64,000 bases of DNA from Flavobacteriaceae bacterium LSUCC0859. GTDB taxonomy: Bacteria; Bacteroidota; Bacteroidia; Flavobacteriales; Flavobacteriaceae. A program made the position numbers and the translations under genes. The DNA is taken from contig JAKOGP010000001.1 in assembly GCA_022239325.1 (NCBI GenBank), forward strand, positions 332,870 to 396,869. Direction: 5' to 3'. A model generated the notes under the pieces. It was not told the DNA's origin and ran no database searches. It saw nothing but the letters and a program-made list of their open reading frames with translations. Within the stretch, counting starts at the first letter, position 1. The number at the start of each line of letters is the position of its first letter. Positions 30,126 to 38,613 of the stretch are shown one piece after another.

Positions 30126-30503
30126 TTACTTAAGCTCAACCTTTGCTCCTGCTTCTTCCAATGATTTCTGAATTCCTTCTGCTTCATCTTTAGAAACACC
30201 TTCTTTAACAGCTTTTGGAGCGCTGTCTACGATGTCTTTAGCTTCTTTTAAACCTAAACCAGTTAGTTCTTTAACTGCTTTTACAACAGCTAATTTAGAA
30301 GCACCAGCATCTGTAAGGATTACATCAAATTCTGATTTTTCCTCAGCAGCAGCGGCGTCTCCACCAGCTCCACCAGCAGCAACTGCAACTGCAGCAGCAG
30401 CAGGCTCAATACCGTACTCATCTTTTAAAATAGTAGCTAACTCATTTACTTCTTTTACTGTAAGGTTAACTAATTGTTCTGCGAAATCTTTTAATTCTGC
30501 CAT
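30126..30503 (-). CDS. rplL: 50S ribosomal protein L7/L12
   Basis: The 125-residue stalk protein bL12. It has an N-terminal dimerisation domain, an Ala/Gly-rich hinge at about residues 35-55, and the C-terminal factor-binding domain with [12 protein letters not shown]. It recruits translational GTPases to the ribosome. It follows rplJ by 53 bases, the usual pairing. Confidence 0.98.
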   Translation of the reverse strand: MAELKDFAEQLVNLTVKEVNELATILKDEYGIEPAAAAVAVAAGGAGGDAAAAEEKSEFDVILTDAGASKLAVVKAVKELTGLGLKEAKDIVDSAPKAVKEGVSKDEAEGIQKSLEEAGAKVELK

Positions 30504-30556
30504 TTTTCTATCGTTTTAATAAAGTTTTAAAATATAATTGTTAAAGTGCGTTCTGT

Positions 30557-31072
30557 TTATCTTTCAGAGAGGGTTTTAATAATCCCTGCTAATTTTCCGC
30601 CACCAGATTTTAATCCAGAAATTACGTTTTTAGCTGGTGATTGGAGTAATCCAATAATGTCGCCAATAACTTCTTCCTTAGACTTAATGTTCACTAGTGC
30701 GTCTAATTGAGCGTCTCCTACATAAATTGCTTCTTCAATGAAAGCCCCTTTTAAAATAGGCTTATCAGAGCTTTTTCTAAAAGTTTTAATAAGCTTTGCA
30801 GGTGCATTACTTACCTCAGAAAACATTAAAGAGGTGTTCCCCTTTAATACCTCTGGCAACTCTCCAAACTCTTTTTCAGAAGCTTCCATTGCTTTTGCAA
30901 GCAAGGTATTCTTAACTACAGACAACTTGATGTTTGCTTTAAAACAAGCCCTTCTTAAGTTAGACGTTGTTTCCGCATCCAAACCAGAAATATCTGCTAA
31001 ATAAATAGTAGCATTTTCTGAAAGCTGTGAAGTTAAATCCTGTATAACGGTTAATTTGTCTTCTCTTGTCAT
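30557..31072 (-). CDS. rplJ: 50S ribosomal protein L10
   Basis: The 171-residue uL10 that anchors L7/L12 dimers at the base of the stalk. It starts MTREDKLTVIQDL, contains VKNTLLAKAMEA, and ends with a helical tail. It is 21 bases downstream of rplA. No long leader for the classic L10 autoregulation is present between the two genes. Confidence 0.97.
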   Translation of the reverse strand: MTREDKLTVIQDLTSQLSENATIYLADISGLDAETTSNLRRACFKANIKLSVVKNTLLAKAMEASEKEFGELPEVLKGNTSLMFSEVSNAPAKLIKTFRKSSDKPILKGAFIEEAIYVGDAQLDALVNIKSKEEVIGDIIGLLQSPAKNVISGLKSGGGKLAGIIKTLSER

Positions 31073-31093
31073 AATATAAATTTTAAAGAAGCC

Positions 31094-31783
31094 TTATACT
31101 GCTTTGGCGTCTAGTTGAACACTTGGGCTCATGGTACTTGACATGTAAATACTCTTTACATAGACCCCTTTAGCGGCAGTAGGTTTAAGTTTGTTAAGGG
31201 TGTCTAATAATTCTTTGGCGTTGTCTGCAATTTTATCTGCAGAGAAAGAAACCTTTCCAATAGCCGCGTGAACAATACCCGTTTTGTCTACTTTAAAATC
31301 TATCTTACCAGCTTTTACTTCTGTAACCGCTTTAGCTACGTCCATAGTTACTGTTCCCGTTTTTGGGTTAGGCATTAAACCTCTAGGTCCTAAAACACGA
31401 CCTAATGGACCTAATTTACCCATAACGCTTGGCATAGTGATGATCACATCTACGTCTGTCCAACCGCTTTTAATTTTATCCAAATACTCATCCAAACCAA
31501 CATAGTCTGCACCAGCTGCTGTAGCTTCTGCTTCTTTGTCTGGAGTTACTAAAGCAAGAACTTTTACGTCCTTACCTGTTCCGTGTGGTAGGGTAACTAC
31601 ACCACGAACCATCTGATTTGCTTTTCTTGGATCTACTCCCAATCTCACTGCGATGTCTACAGAGGCATCGAATTTAGAGTTTGTGATTTCTTTTACTAGT
31701 GCAGAGCCCTCTTCTATAGAATACAATTTATTCTTGTCAATCTTAGAAAGCGCTTCCTTCTGCTTTTTTGTTAATTTTGCCAT
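31094..31783 (-). CDS. rplA: 50S ribosomal protein L1
   Basis: The 229-residue uL1, with the conserved [19 protein letters not shown] and [10 protein letters not shown] segments. It forms the mobile L1 stalk of the large subunit and in many bacteria represses its own operon. It follows rplK by 18 bases. Confidence 0.98.
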   Translation of the reverse strand: MAKLTKKQKEALSKIDKNKLYSIEEGSALVKEITNSKFDASVDIAVRLGVDPRKANQMVRGVVTLPHGTGKDVKVLALVTPDKEAEATAAGADYVGLDEYLDKIKSGWTDVDVIITMPSVMGKLGPLGRVLGPRGLMPNPKTGTVTMDVAKAVTEVKAGKIDFKVDKTGIVHAAIGKVSFSADKIADNAKELLDTLNKLKPTAAKGVYVKSIYMSSTMSPSVQLDAKAV

Positions 31784-31801
31784 TGTAATTGCTTTAAGAT
31801 A

Positions 31802-32239
31802 TTAGAAAGGTTTTGTCCCTGAAACTTTTAAACCCATAGATCTAGCAGTCCCTGCAACCATACTCATAGCAGAACCAATTGTAAACGCATTTAAGTCTAC
31901 CATTTTGTCCTCTGCAATAGTTTTAATTTGATCCCAAGATACACTTGCTACTTTTGTTCTGTTAGGTTCGCCAGATCCTTTCTTAATCTTAGCTGCCTCC
32001 ATCAATTGAACTGCCGCCGGCGGTGTCTTTACAATAAAGTCAAATGACTTGTCTTTGTATACCGTGATAGCAACAGGCAAAACCTTGCCCTGTTTGTCCT
32101 GTGTACGCGCATTAAATTGCTTACAGAACTCCATGATGTTAACACCGGCAGCACCTAAAGCGGGTCCAACCGGTGGCGACGGATTCGCTGCACCTCCCCT
32201 AACTTGTAGTTTAACTACTTTACTTACTTCTTTTGCCAT
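31802..32239 (-). CDS. rplK: 50S ribosomal protein L11
   Basis: The 145-residue uL11. The N-terminal Pro-rich [19 protein letters not shown] and the C-terminal RNA-binding domain ending ARSMGLKV are typical. It binds the GTPase centre of 23S rRNA. It is 62 bases downstream of nusG. Confidence 0.98.
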   Translation of the reverse strand: MAKEVSKVVKLQVRGGAANPSPPVGPALGAAGVNIMEFCKQFNARTQDKQGKVLPVAITVYKDKSFDFIVKTPPAAVQLMEAAKIKKGSGEPNRTKVASVSWDQIKTIAEDKMVDLNAFTIGSAMSMVAGTARSMGLKVSGTKPF

Positions 32240-32301
32240 TGTTTAAAATTAAATTAAAGGTGCTTTAATGGAAGCAACACCCCTTTTATGTAACAGTTTA
32301 A

Positions 32302-32853
32302 TTATACTTTTTCTACTTGCATATAACTGAGTTCCAATGGTGTCTTTCTACCAAAGATTTTCACCATCACTTCTAGCTTACGCTTTTCTTCATTTACTTT
32401 TTCTACAGTACCATTAAAACCATTGAAAGGCCCGTCTATCACCTTAATGGTTTCTCCACTCGTGTAAGGAATGGCAGCCATATCTGTATTTACAGTAAGT
32501 TCGTCTACTTTACCTAACATTCTATTCACCTCTGCTTTTCTAAGCGGAACAGGATCTCCTCCCTTAGTCTCCCCAAGAAAACCAATCACATTGGTAATAG
32601 AACGAATAATATGCACCATCTCACCACCTAAATTGGCTTTGATCATGATATATCCTGGAAAGTATACTTTTTCTTTATTAAGCTTCTTACCGTTTCTGAT
32701 TTGAATCACATTTTCTGTAGGCACCAAAACATCTTCTAGGTAATCCCCAAAACCAAGTCTAGAGACTTCAGTTTCAATATACCCTTTAATCTTGTGTTCT
32801 TGGCCGCTTACCGCCCTAACCACATACCATTTTTTTTCTAAAATCTCTGCCAT
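32302..32853 (-). CDS. nusG: Transcription termination/antitermination protein NusG
   Basis: The 183-residue elongation factor. The N-terminal NGN domain (KKWYVVRAVSGQE, then FPGYIMIKA) binds RNA polymerase. The C-terminal KOW domain (VIDGPFNGFNGTVEKVNEEK) contacts Rho or ribosomal protein S10. It lies 9 bases downstream of secE, as in most bacteria. Confidence 0.97.
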   Translation of the reverse strand: MAEILEKKWYVVRAVSGQEHKIKGYIETEVSRLGFGDYLEDVLVPTENVIQIRNGKKLNKEKVYFPGYIMIKANLGGEMVHIIRSITNVIGFLGETKGGDPVPLRKAEVNRMLGKVDELTVNTDMAAIPYTSGETIKVIDGPFNGFNGTVEKVNEEKRKLEVMVKIFGRKTPLELSYMQVEKV

Positions 32854-32862
32854 GAATGCGGA

Positions 32863-33051
32863 TTAGTTAAGGATGTTATTAAAGTAAAGCTGAATGGCTT
32901 CATTAAAAACGCTATCTACGCCCCATGTTGCCAAAGCAAACAAAATAGAAAAGACAGCAACCACTACCATTAGATTAGAAGACTCTGATCTAGAAGGAAG
33001 CGTTACGTTGGTCTTTAATTCTTCAAAAGATTCTTTAATATATGTGAACAT
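32863..33051 (-). CDS. secE: Preprotein translocase subunit SecE
   Basis: A 62-residue short SecE with a single membrane helix (about residues 28-46) preceded by an amphipathic helix with the conserved ELKTNVTLPSR. It clamps SecY in the Sec translocon. It lies between tRNA-Trp and nusG. Confidence 0.95.
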   Translation of the reverse strand: MFTYIKESFEELKTNVTLPSRSESSNLMVVVAVFSILFALATWGVDSVFNEAIQLYFNNILN

Positions 33052-33075
33052 GCGGTTTATTTTATTTCATTAACG

Positions 33076-33148
33076 CACGGGAGGAGAGACTCGAACTCCC
33101 GACACCTGGTTTTGGAGACCAGTGCTCTACCAACTGAGCTACACCCGT
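33076..33148 (-). tRNA. tRNA-Trp (CCA)
   Basis: The anticodon arm CTGGT-CTCCAAA-ACCAG gives anticodon CCA. The acceptor stem ACGGGTG / CTCCCGT has one U-U mismatch at pair 6-67. The discriminator is G, and CCA is not encoded. It sits between tuf and secE on the minus strand. Confidence 0.95.
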
Positions 33149-33237
33149 ATTAAGGACAAAAACAATGTCCTTGTATTTTATATGTAAAGGCATCTGCCTT
33201 TAAGGGCAGACACCTTACAATAAATAATCTTACAAAA

Positions 33238-34425
33238 TTAGTCTAAGATTTCAGTTACCTGACCTGCACCTACTGTTCTACCACCCTCACGGATAGCAAA
33301 ACGTAGACCAACGCTCAATGCGATTGGAGATAATAAATCTACAGTTATTGTCAAGTTATCACCAGGCATAACCATTTCAACTCCGTCAGGTAAGTTAATA
33401 GTACCTGTAACATCTGTTGTTCTTACGTAGAACTGAGGACGGTAGTTGTTGTGGAATGGCGTGTGACGTCCACCTTCTTCTTTTTTAAGAACGTAAACCT
33501 CTGCCTTAAATTTAGCGTGTGGCTTAACAGAACCTGGCTTACAGATTACCATACCTCTTTTGATATCCGTTTTTTCAATACCTCTTAACAAGATACCTAC
33601 GTTATCTCCAGCTTCACCTCTATCAAGGATCTTACGGAACATCTCTACTCCAGTAATGGTGGAAGCCAGTTTCTCAGCACCCATACCAATAATATCTACA
33701 GCGTCTCCAGTATTGGCAACACCAGTCTCAATACGACCAGTTGCAACAGTACCACGACCTGTAATCGTAAATACATCCTCTACTGGCATTAAGAAATCTT
33801 TATCTACATCACGAGCAGGCAACTCAATCCAGTTGTCTACAGCTTCCATAAGCTCCATAACAGTGTCTACCCACTTTTGCTCACCGTTCAACGCACCAAG
33901 TGCAGAACCAGCAATAACAGGACCATTATCTCCATCATATTCGTAGAATGATAATAATTCTCTGATTTCCATTTCAACAAGCTCTAACAACTCAGCGTCG
34001 TCTACCATGTCTACTTTATTCATGAAAACAACGATTCTTGGAATACCTACCTGGCGTCCTAATAAGATGTGTTCTCTTGTCTGTGGCATAGGACCATCAG
34101 TTGCAGCAACCACCAAAATAGCACCGTCCATTTGAGCAGCACCAGTAACCATGTTCTTTACATAATCCGCGTGACCAGGACAGTCTACGTGAGCGTAGTG
34201 ACGGTTAGCTGTAGAATACTCTACGTGTGATGTGTTAATAGTGATTCCTCTTTCTTTTTCCTCTGGAGCGTTGTCGATAGAATCGAAACTTCTCATTTCA
34301 GAAAGTCCTGCATTTGCCAAAACAGTAGTAATAGCAGCAGTTAATGTAGTTTTACCGTGATCTACGTGTCCAATGGTACCAATATTTAAGTGCGGTTTGG
34401 AACGATCGAAAGTTTCCTTTGCCAT
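33238..34425 (-). CDS. tuf: Elongation factor Tu
   Basis: The 395-residue GTPase that delivers aminoacyl-tRNA to the ribosome. G1 is [11 protein letters not shown]3 is DCPGHADY, and G4 is NKVD. Domains 2 and 3 follow, ending [11 protein letters not shown]. It lies in the tufB position behind four tRNA genes, and it is the only tuf copy in this window. Confidence 0.98.
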   Translation of the reverse strand: MAKETFDRSKPHLNIGTIGHVDHGKTTLTAAITTVLANAGLSEMRSFDSIDNAPEEKERGITINTSHVEYSTANRHYAHVDCPGHADYVKNMVTGAAQMDGAILVVAATDGPMPQTREHILLGRQVGIPRIVVFMNKVDMVDDAELLELVEMEIRELLSFYEYDGDNGPVIAGSALGALNGEQKWVDTVMELMEAVDNWIELPARDVDKDFLMPVEDVFTITGRGTVATGRIETGVANTGDAVDIIGMGAEKLASTITGVEMFRKILDRGEAGDNVGILLRGIEKTDIKRGMVICKPGSVKPHAKFKAEVYVLKKEEGGRHTPFHNNYRPQFYVRTTDVTGTINLPDGVEMVMPGDNLTITVDLLSPIALSVGLRFAIREGGRTVGAGQVTEILD

Positions 34426-34481
34426 GTGTAATTAATTTTAATCTTAGTTTATATTAGTGTACAATTTATTCGCTGTTATTG

Positions 34482-34553
34482 AGCCAATGACGAGATTTGA
34501 ACTCGTGACCTCTTCCTTACCAAGGAAACGCTCTACCCCTGAGCTACACCGGC
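34482..34553 (-). tRNA. tRNA-Thr (GGT)
   Basis: The anticodon loop TTGGTAA between TTTCC and GGAAG gives anticodon GGT. The acceptor stem GCCGGTG / CATTGGC has two G-U pairs. It is directly upstream of tuf, matching thrT of E. coli. Confidence 0.95.
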
Positions 34554-34691
34554 TTTAAAAGTTACCTAAGCAACTTTAGTTCCATCATACTCAAAGCCTA
34601 AAAGACACCCCAGCATAAGCCAAAGTGTCTGCAAGTTAATTTCTTAACTGCTGCCCGCTATTTTAGAGAATTTAAATTCTCTAAAATTTAG

Positions 34692-34764
34692 AGCGAGAGA
34701 CCGGGTTCGAACCGGCGACATTCAGCTTGGAAGGCTGACGCTCTACCAACTGAGCTACTCTCGC
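34692..34764 (-). tRNA. tRNA-Gly (TCC)
   Basis: The anticodon arm TCAGC-CTTCCAA-GCTGA gives anticodon TCC. The acceptor stem GCGAGAG / CTCTCGC is perfect. It corresponds to glyT in the tufB cluster. Confidence 0.95.
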
Positions 34765-34846
34765 ATTCTTTAAAATATAAAAGCTTTTTAAAGCGATTGC
34801 AAAATTACAATTTAAATTGGAATTAAAAAATAATTTTGAAAAGTTG

Positions 34847-34928
<82 letters not shown>

Positions 34929-34987
34929 AAAAGCTTTTTAATATGCAAAGAACTTATAAAAAAACCAGTCTAAGACTGTTTTTTTTG

Positions 34988-35061
34988 AGCCGATAGAGGG
35001 ACTCGAACCCACGACCTGCTGATTACAAATCAGCTGCTCTAGCCAGCTGAGCTACATCGGC
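34988..35061 (-). tRNA. tRNA-Thr (TGT)
   Basis: The anticodon arm GCTGA-TTTGTAA-TCAGC gives anticodon TGT. The acceptor stem GCCGATG / TATCGGC has one G-U. It is the first gene of the tRNA-tuf operon and corresponds to thrU. Confidence 0.95.
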
Positions 35062-35084
35062 TTTTTAGTACTTTTTAACTCAAT

Positions 35085-35110
35085 AAAAAGTCCGCTTTTT
35101 CAAACGGACT
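35085..35110 (-). terminator. Terminator of the xerC-like/hpf unit, overlapping the next start site
   Basis: On the minus strand AGTCCGT / GCGGACT (one G-U) forms a 7-bp stem with an 8-base loop, followed by five T. The promoter of the tRNA-tuf operon lies immediately upstream of the stem, so its start site should fall inside the 5' arm. Confidence 0.75.
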
Positions 35111-35111
35111 G

Positions 35112-35140
35112 CAAATGTAGATATTTATTTATCTATTCAA
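35112..35140 (-). promoter_or_regulatory. Promoter of the tRNA-tuf-rpoBC operon
   Basis: Minus-strand TTG (35138-35140), an 18-base spacer, then TACATTTG (35112-35119). The predicted start is near 35107, about 45 bases before tRNA-Thr. Confidence 0.75.
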
Positions 35141-35177
35141 AACAATTTTGAATAATTTTTTATTTTTTTTTCAATAC

Positions 35178-35474
35178 TTAGCTTTTTCGCTTTTCCTTGA
35201 GCTTTACTATAGCTCTTTCAGCAGCGTCACAAGCAGTGTCAATAGCCTCTTCAAAGCTCTTACACTGTTTCTTTACCACCACAGAATCTTTGGGTACATG
35301 CACCTTTATTTCTGAAATTTTATTCTCTTTTACACTGGTATTCTCCACCTTTAAATACACATCTACATCTATAATTTGATCATAAAATAAAGAGAGTTTT
35401 TGAACGCGCTGTTCTAGGAATTCGATCAGAGAAGCGTCTGCGTTAAAATTTACGGTTTGCGTGTTAATCTTCAT
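35178..35474 (-). CDS. hpf: Short-form ribosome hibernation promoting factor (HPF/RaiA family)
   Basis: A 98-residue protein that binds the 30S decoding region in stationary phase. It begins MKINTQTVNFNAD and shows the beta-alpha-beta core with a basic helix, FEEAIDTACDAAERAIVKLK. It lacks the long C-terminal dimerisation domain. It lies 23 bases after the xerC-like gene in the same direction. Confidence 0.92.
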   Translation of the reverse strand: MKINTQTVNFNADASLIEFLEQRVQKLSLFYDQIIDVDVYLKVENTSVKENKISEIKVHVPKDSVVVKKQCKSFEEAIDTACDAAERAIVKLKEKRKS

Positions 35475-35497
35475 AGGTTGAGATTTAAGAATTAATA

Positions 35498-36391
35498 CTA
35501 TGACTTTTTGTTTCTTGGGTGAGACTCCAAGTAGGCTTTTTTTAGACTAGCTATACTGTTGTGCGTGTAGACCTGAGTAGAAGCCAAGCTAGAATGTCCC
35601 AATAACTCTTTAACTGCCTGCATACTCGCCCCCTGATTTAGCAAATGCGTAGCAAAGGTGTGCCGGAGCACGTGCGGGCTTTTCTTTATCTTGGTAGACA
35701 CCTCACTAAAATAGCGATTTATAAGCCTATAAACAAAGGTTTCGTAGAGTTTTTTGCCAGATTTTAATAGAAAAAAATAGGTTGGATCTAAAGGCTCGGT
35801 TAAGGCAGACCTCAACGATAAATAATCAGTAATTAATGGAATAAGTCTGGGTAACAATGGAATAATTCGTTGCTTATTTCGCTTACCAAGCACCTTTATT
35901 AGCCTATTTTCTATGTCTACATCTACTAATTTTAATGAGATGAGCTCTGCCCTTCGCATCCCTGTTGTGTATAACATCTCAATGACTAAGGAATCCCTAC
36001 AACCCTCAAAATCGTTTGAAAAAACCGGCGCAGACAACAGATCGTTCATTTCGATTTCCGAAAAAGGCATCGCGATAGCCTGCTTAGACTTTAATCTTCG
36101 GTGGAACTGCAGCGGGTTTTTTTCTATACTGCCTACCTTTAGCAAATAGGCATAAAAGGCTTTTAATGAAGATGTTTTTCGGTTTATCGTAGCATTTTGA
36201 AGCCCTAGATCTGCCAAACTAACCACCCAAGATCGTATCATCCCATAATGTGCTTCTTCTAGAAGATCTGTTTCGAAGGCATGGACCATAAAGTCTTTAA
36301 AATCCAATACATCTTTCTCATACGCACTGATGGTATGCTTAGAATATTTTTTCTCAACTTTTAAATAAGAAATAAAATGGACTATTGACAT
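35498..36391 (-). CDS. Tyrosine recombinase, XerC/XerD-like
   Basis: A 297-residue site-specific recombinase with an N-terminal SAM-like core-binding domain and a C-terminal catalytic domain. The catalytic residues are all visible: Arg in TTGMRRAEL, Lys in LGKRNKQR, His and Arg in HVLRHTFATH, His in LLGHSSL, and the nucleophile Tyr near residue 274 in VYTHNS. Length and chromosomal setting (next to hpf and rpsU) suggest the resident Xer dimer-resolution enzyme, not a phage integrase. I cannot tell XerC from XerD. Confidence 0.92.
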   Translation of the reverse strand: MSIVHFISYLKVEKKYSKHTISAYEKDVLDFKDFMVHAFETDLLEEAHYGMIRSWVVSLADLGLQNATINRKTSSLKAFYAYLLKVGSIEKNPLQFHRRLKSKQAIAMPFSEIEMNDLLSAPVFSNDFEGCRDSLVIEMLYTTGMRRAELISLKLVDVDIENRLIKVLGKRNKQRIIPLLPRLIPLITDYLSLRSALTEPLDPTYFFLLKSGKKLYETFVYRLINRYFSEVSTKIKKSPHVLRHTFATHLLNQGASMQAVKELLGHSSLASTQVYTHNSIASLKKAYLESHPRNKKS

Positions 36392-36437
36392 AATTTAAAA
36401 GTAACTAAATCTGTTACCATTTCATAAATCATTAAAC

Positions 36438-36468
36438 AAAAAAAGCCTCGTAAGATTACGAGGCTTTT
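36438..36468 (-). terminator. Terminator after rpsU
   Basis: The stem GCCTCGTAA / TTACGAGGC (36445-36453 and 36456-36464) is followed on the minus strand by seven T. It separates rpsU from the xerC-like gene. Confidence 0.9.
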
Positions 36469-36487
36469 ACATATGATAGTTAAACTA

Positions 36488-36682
36488 CTATAGTTCTTCT
36501 TGATCTCTTAGACCTTGAATATAAGCAGCTTTTTGAATCTGTGCTCTTTTCACTACAGAGGGTTTGTTAAACTGCTGACGCGATCTCAATTGACGCATAG
36601 TTCCAGTTCTGTCAAATTTTCTCTTAAAACGCTTGAGCGCTCTATCGATGTTTTCTCCTTCTTTTATTGGTATAATTAACAT
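36488..36682 (-). CDS. rpsU: 30S ribosomal protein S21
   Basis: The 64-residue bS21 begins MLIIPIKEGENIDRALKRFKRKF and has the usual basic helices. The longest frame starts at a TTG two codons earlier. The ATG at 36682 is chosen because a perfect Shine-Dalgarno sequence sits 9 bases upstream. In Bacteroidota bS21 helps hide the anti-Shine-Dalgarno tail of 16S rRNA. A strong Shine-Dalgarno on its own mRNA is therefore thought to make translation rise when bS21 is lacking (autoregulation). The gene has its own consensus promoter and terminator. Confidence 0.97.
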   Translation of the reverse strand: MLIIPIKEGENIDRALKRFKRKFDRTGTMRQLRSRQQFNKPSVVKRAQIQKAAYIQGLRDQEEL

Positions 36683-36690
36683 GGGCAATA

Positions 36691-36699
36691 ACCTCCTTT
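36691..36699 (-). promoter_or_regulatory. Strong Shine-Dalgarno site of rpsU
   Basis: Minus-strand AAAGGAGGT, with the core AGGAGG 9 bases before the ATG. Almost no other gene in this window has such a site, in line with the SD-poor mRNAs of Bacteroidota. Confidence 0.9.
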
Positions 36700-36719
36700 C
36701 TTTGTGATTTTTAAGTGGG

Positions 36720-36749
36720 CAAATATAATGCTATTTTAAGTACCCGCAA
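36720..36749 (-). promoter_or_regulatory. Promoter of rpsU
   Basis: Minus-strand TTG (36747-36749), exactly 19 bases, then TATATTTG (36720-36727). It predicts a short leader of about 33 bases that contains the Shine-Dalgarno site. Confidence 0.85.
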
Positions 36750-36752
36750 CTA

Positions 36753-37913
36753 TTATTTCAAAATATTTCTAGCAATAACCAATTTCTGAATTTCTGTGGT
36801 GCCTTCTCCAATAGTACAAAGCTTCGCGTCTCTGTAAAATTTTTCAACTGGGAAGTCTTTAGTGTATCCATAGCCACCAAAAATTTGAACTGCCTCATTA
36901 GCTACTTTAACACAAACCTCAGAAGAATACATCTTAGACATCGCACTCAACTTGGTCATGGGCCTTCCTGCGTTTTTCAGAAAAGCTGCCTTGTGTAGCA
37001 TCAGTTCCGAAGCTTCAATTTCCGTAGCCATGTCTGCCAATTTAAAAGAAATTCCTTGAAAGGAACTAATAGGCTTACCAAATTGAACTCTTTCTTTTGA
37101 ATATTTTAAAGCAGCCTCATAAGCACCCTTAGCAATGCCTAAAGACAGGGCACCTATAGAAATTCTGCCACCGTCTAGTATTTTCATAGATTGAATAAAT
37201 CCATCTCCTACTTCTCCTAGAACAGCCTCATCTGTAAGCACACAATTATCAAAAATAAGCTCTGCGGTTTCACTGGCACGCATACCCAATTTATTCTCTT
37301 TTTTTCCACTAGAGAAGCCTGGTGTACCACACTCCACTACAAAGGCAGTCATGCCATGACTGTCTCCCTTTTCTCCAGTACGGGCAATTACAACAGCAAT
37401 GTTCCCGCTCTTCCCATGGGTAATAAAATTTTTTGCTCCATTAAGCACCCAATGGTCCCCTTTTCTTACTGCAGTAGTATTCATTCCTCCAGCATCAGAA
37501 CCCGTATTGTGCTCTGTAAGACCCCAGGCCCCTATCCATTCTCCAGAAGCCAATTTGGGTATCCACTTGGATTTCTGTGCTTCAGATCCAAAACTCAAAA
37601 TATGATTAGTACACAGCGAGTTATGTGCAGCTATAGACAAACCTATGGAAGGGTCTACCTTTGAAATTTCTTCTATTATAGCTATGTATTCATGATACCC
37701 CAATCCAGAACCTCCTAGCGATTCGGGAACTAAAATGCCCATAAATCCAAGAGCTCCGGCCTCCTTAAGTACGTGCACTGGGAATTCTTGACTTTCATCC
37801 CACTGGCTTACATAAGGACCTATGTGTTGGGCTGCAAAAGATTTGGCTGCCGAAGCCACCATCTGTTGTGTCTCGGAATAATCAAAATTTATATCTAAAG
37901 TTTCTGTAATCAT
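36753..37913 (-). CDS. Acyl-CoA dehydrogenase
   Basis: A 386-residue flavoenzyme that oxidises acyl-CoA to 2-enoyl-CoA. The three ACAD domains are visible. Signatures are GAWGLTEHNTGSDAGG at the middle domain and the catalytic Glu in IGEGTTEIQ near the C terminus, with the FAD-binding QIFGGYGYTKD before it. The chain length preference cannot be read. It lies 5 bases downstream of the HhH protein gene, likely in one transcript. Confidence 0.94.
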   Translation of the reverse strand: MITETLDINFDYSETQQMVASAAKSFAAQHIGPYVSQWDESQEFPVHVLKEAGALGFMGILVPESLGGSGLGYHEYIAIIEEISKVDPSIGLSIAAHNSLCTNHILSFGSEAQKSKWIPKLASGEWIGAWGLTEHNTGSDAGGMNTTAVRKGDHWVLNGAKNFITHGKSGNIAVVIARTGEKGDSHGMTAFVVECGTPGFSSGKKENKLGMRASETAELIFDNCVLTDEAVLGEVGDGFIQSMKILDGGRISIGALSLGIAKGAYEAALKYSKERVQFGKPISSFQGISFKLADMATEIEASELMLHKAAFLKNAGRPMTKLSAMSKMYSSEVCVKVANEAVQIFGGYGYTKDFPVEKFYRDAKLCTIGEGTTEIQKLVIARNILK

Positions 37914-37918
37914 AGCAA

Positions 37919-38566
37919 CTAATTATAACTCAAATATAATTGAATTATATGGATTTTATCGGGTGGAATTTCAATAATGTTTAATATTTCATCAAAATTA
38001 CTAAACAAACCGTTTCTAGCCCTGTGTTTAACAATAATTTCACTCATTTCTTTACTTATAAACGGCACTCTTGACAATTCATAAGCTGTAGCAGAATTCA
38101 CGGAAATAAGATCAATATCTGGCATAGAAATCACCAGGAATTGTTTTTTAATTCTCCCTACCACCAAACTATCTAAGCCATATACCTCATACAGTTGGTC
38201 CATATGAACAAAACCGCCAATAGCGTTTCTGTACGCAACTATTCTTTTGGATAAAACTGGGCCTACCCCATAAATAGATCTCAAAGCAAAATCAGAAACT
38301 TCGTTTATGTCTTTTTTAATTGGGCTTATAACAGCTTTTTGGGCCCCTTTGTTGGGTCTAGCAAGCTTCTCAGTTTTTAGGCTTGTCTTAGGGATAGAGT
38401 CAAAGAGATGCGGGGGCACAGGCTCAAAAAAATTCAAATCTTCATAAGCAGATTGTGAGCTATAGAAATAAAAGAATAACTGACCCAAAAATATTATCAC
38501 GAAAAAAAACAAAAACCCCTTACGCTTAAACTGTTCTGAGACGTAAAGGGTTTTTTTATTTTTCAT
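37919..38566 (-). CDS. Membrane-anchored helix-hairpin-helix protein (ComEA-like)
   Basis: A 215-residue protein with one N-terminal membrane helix (about residues 17-36), a Pro/Lys-rich linker, then two helix-hairpin-helix units. One is IYGVGPVLSKRIVAYRNAIG and the other is SRVPFISKEMSEIIVKHR. Such units bind double-stranded DNA non-specifically, as in ComEA of the DNA-uptake system. A role in DNA uptake or repair is therefore possible, but no competence gene lies nearby. Confidence 0.85.
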   Translation of the reverse strand: MKNKKTLYVSEQFKRKGFLFFFVIIFLGQLFFYFYSSQSAYEDLNFFEPVPPHLFDSIPKTSLKTEKLARPNKGAQKAVISPIKKDINEVSDFALRSIYGVGPVLSKRIVAYRNAIGGFVHMDQLYEVYGLDSLVVGRIKKQFLVISMPDIDLISVNSATAYELSRVPFISKEMSEIIVKHRARNGLFSNFDEILNIIEIPPDKIHIIQLYLSYN

Positions 38567-38613
38567 AGGGTCATAGCTTAGTTCACAGCATATTAAACCC
38601 TAACACCAAGACA

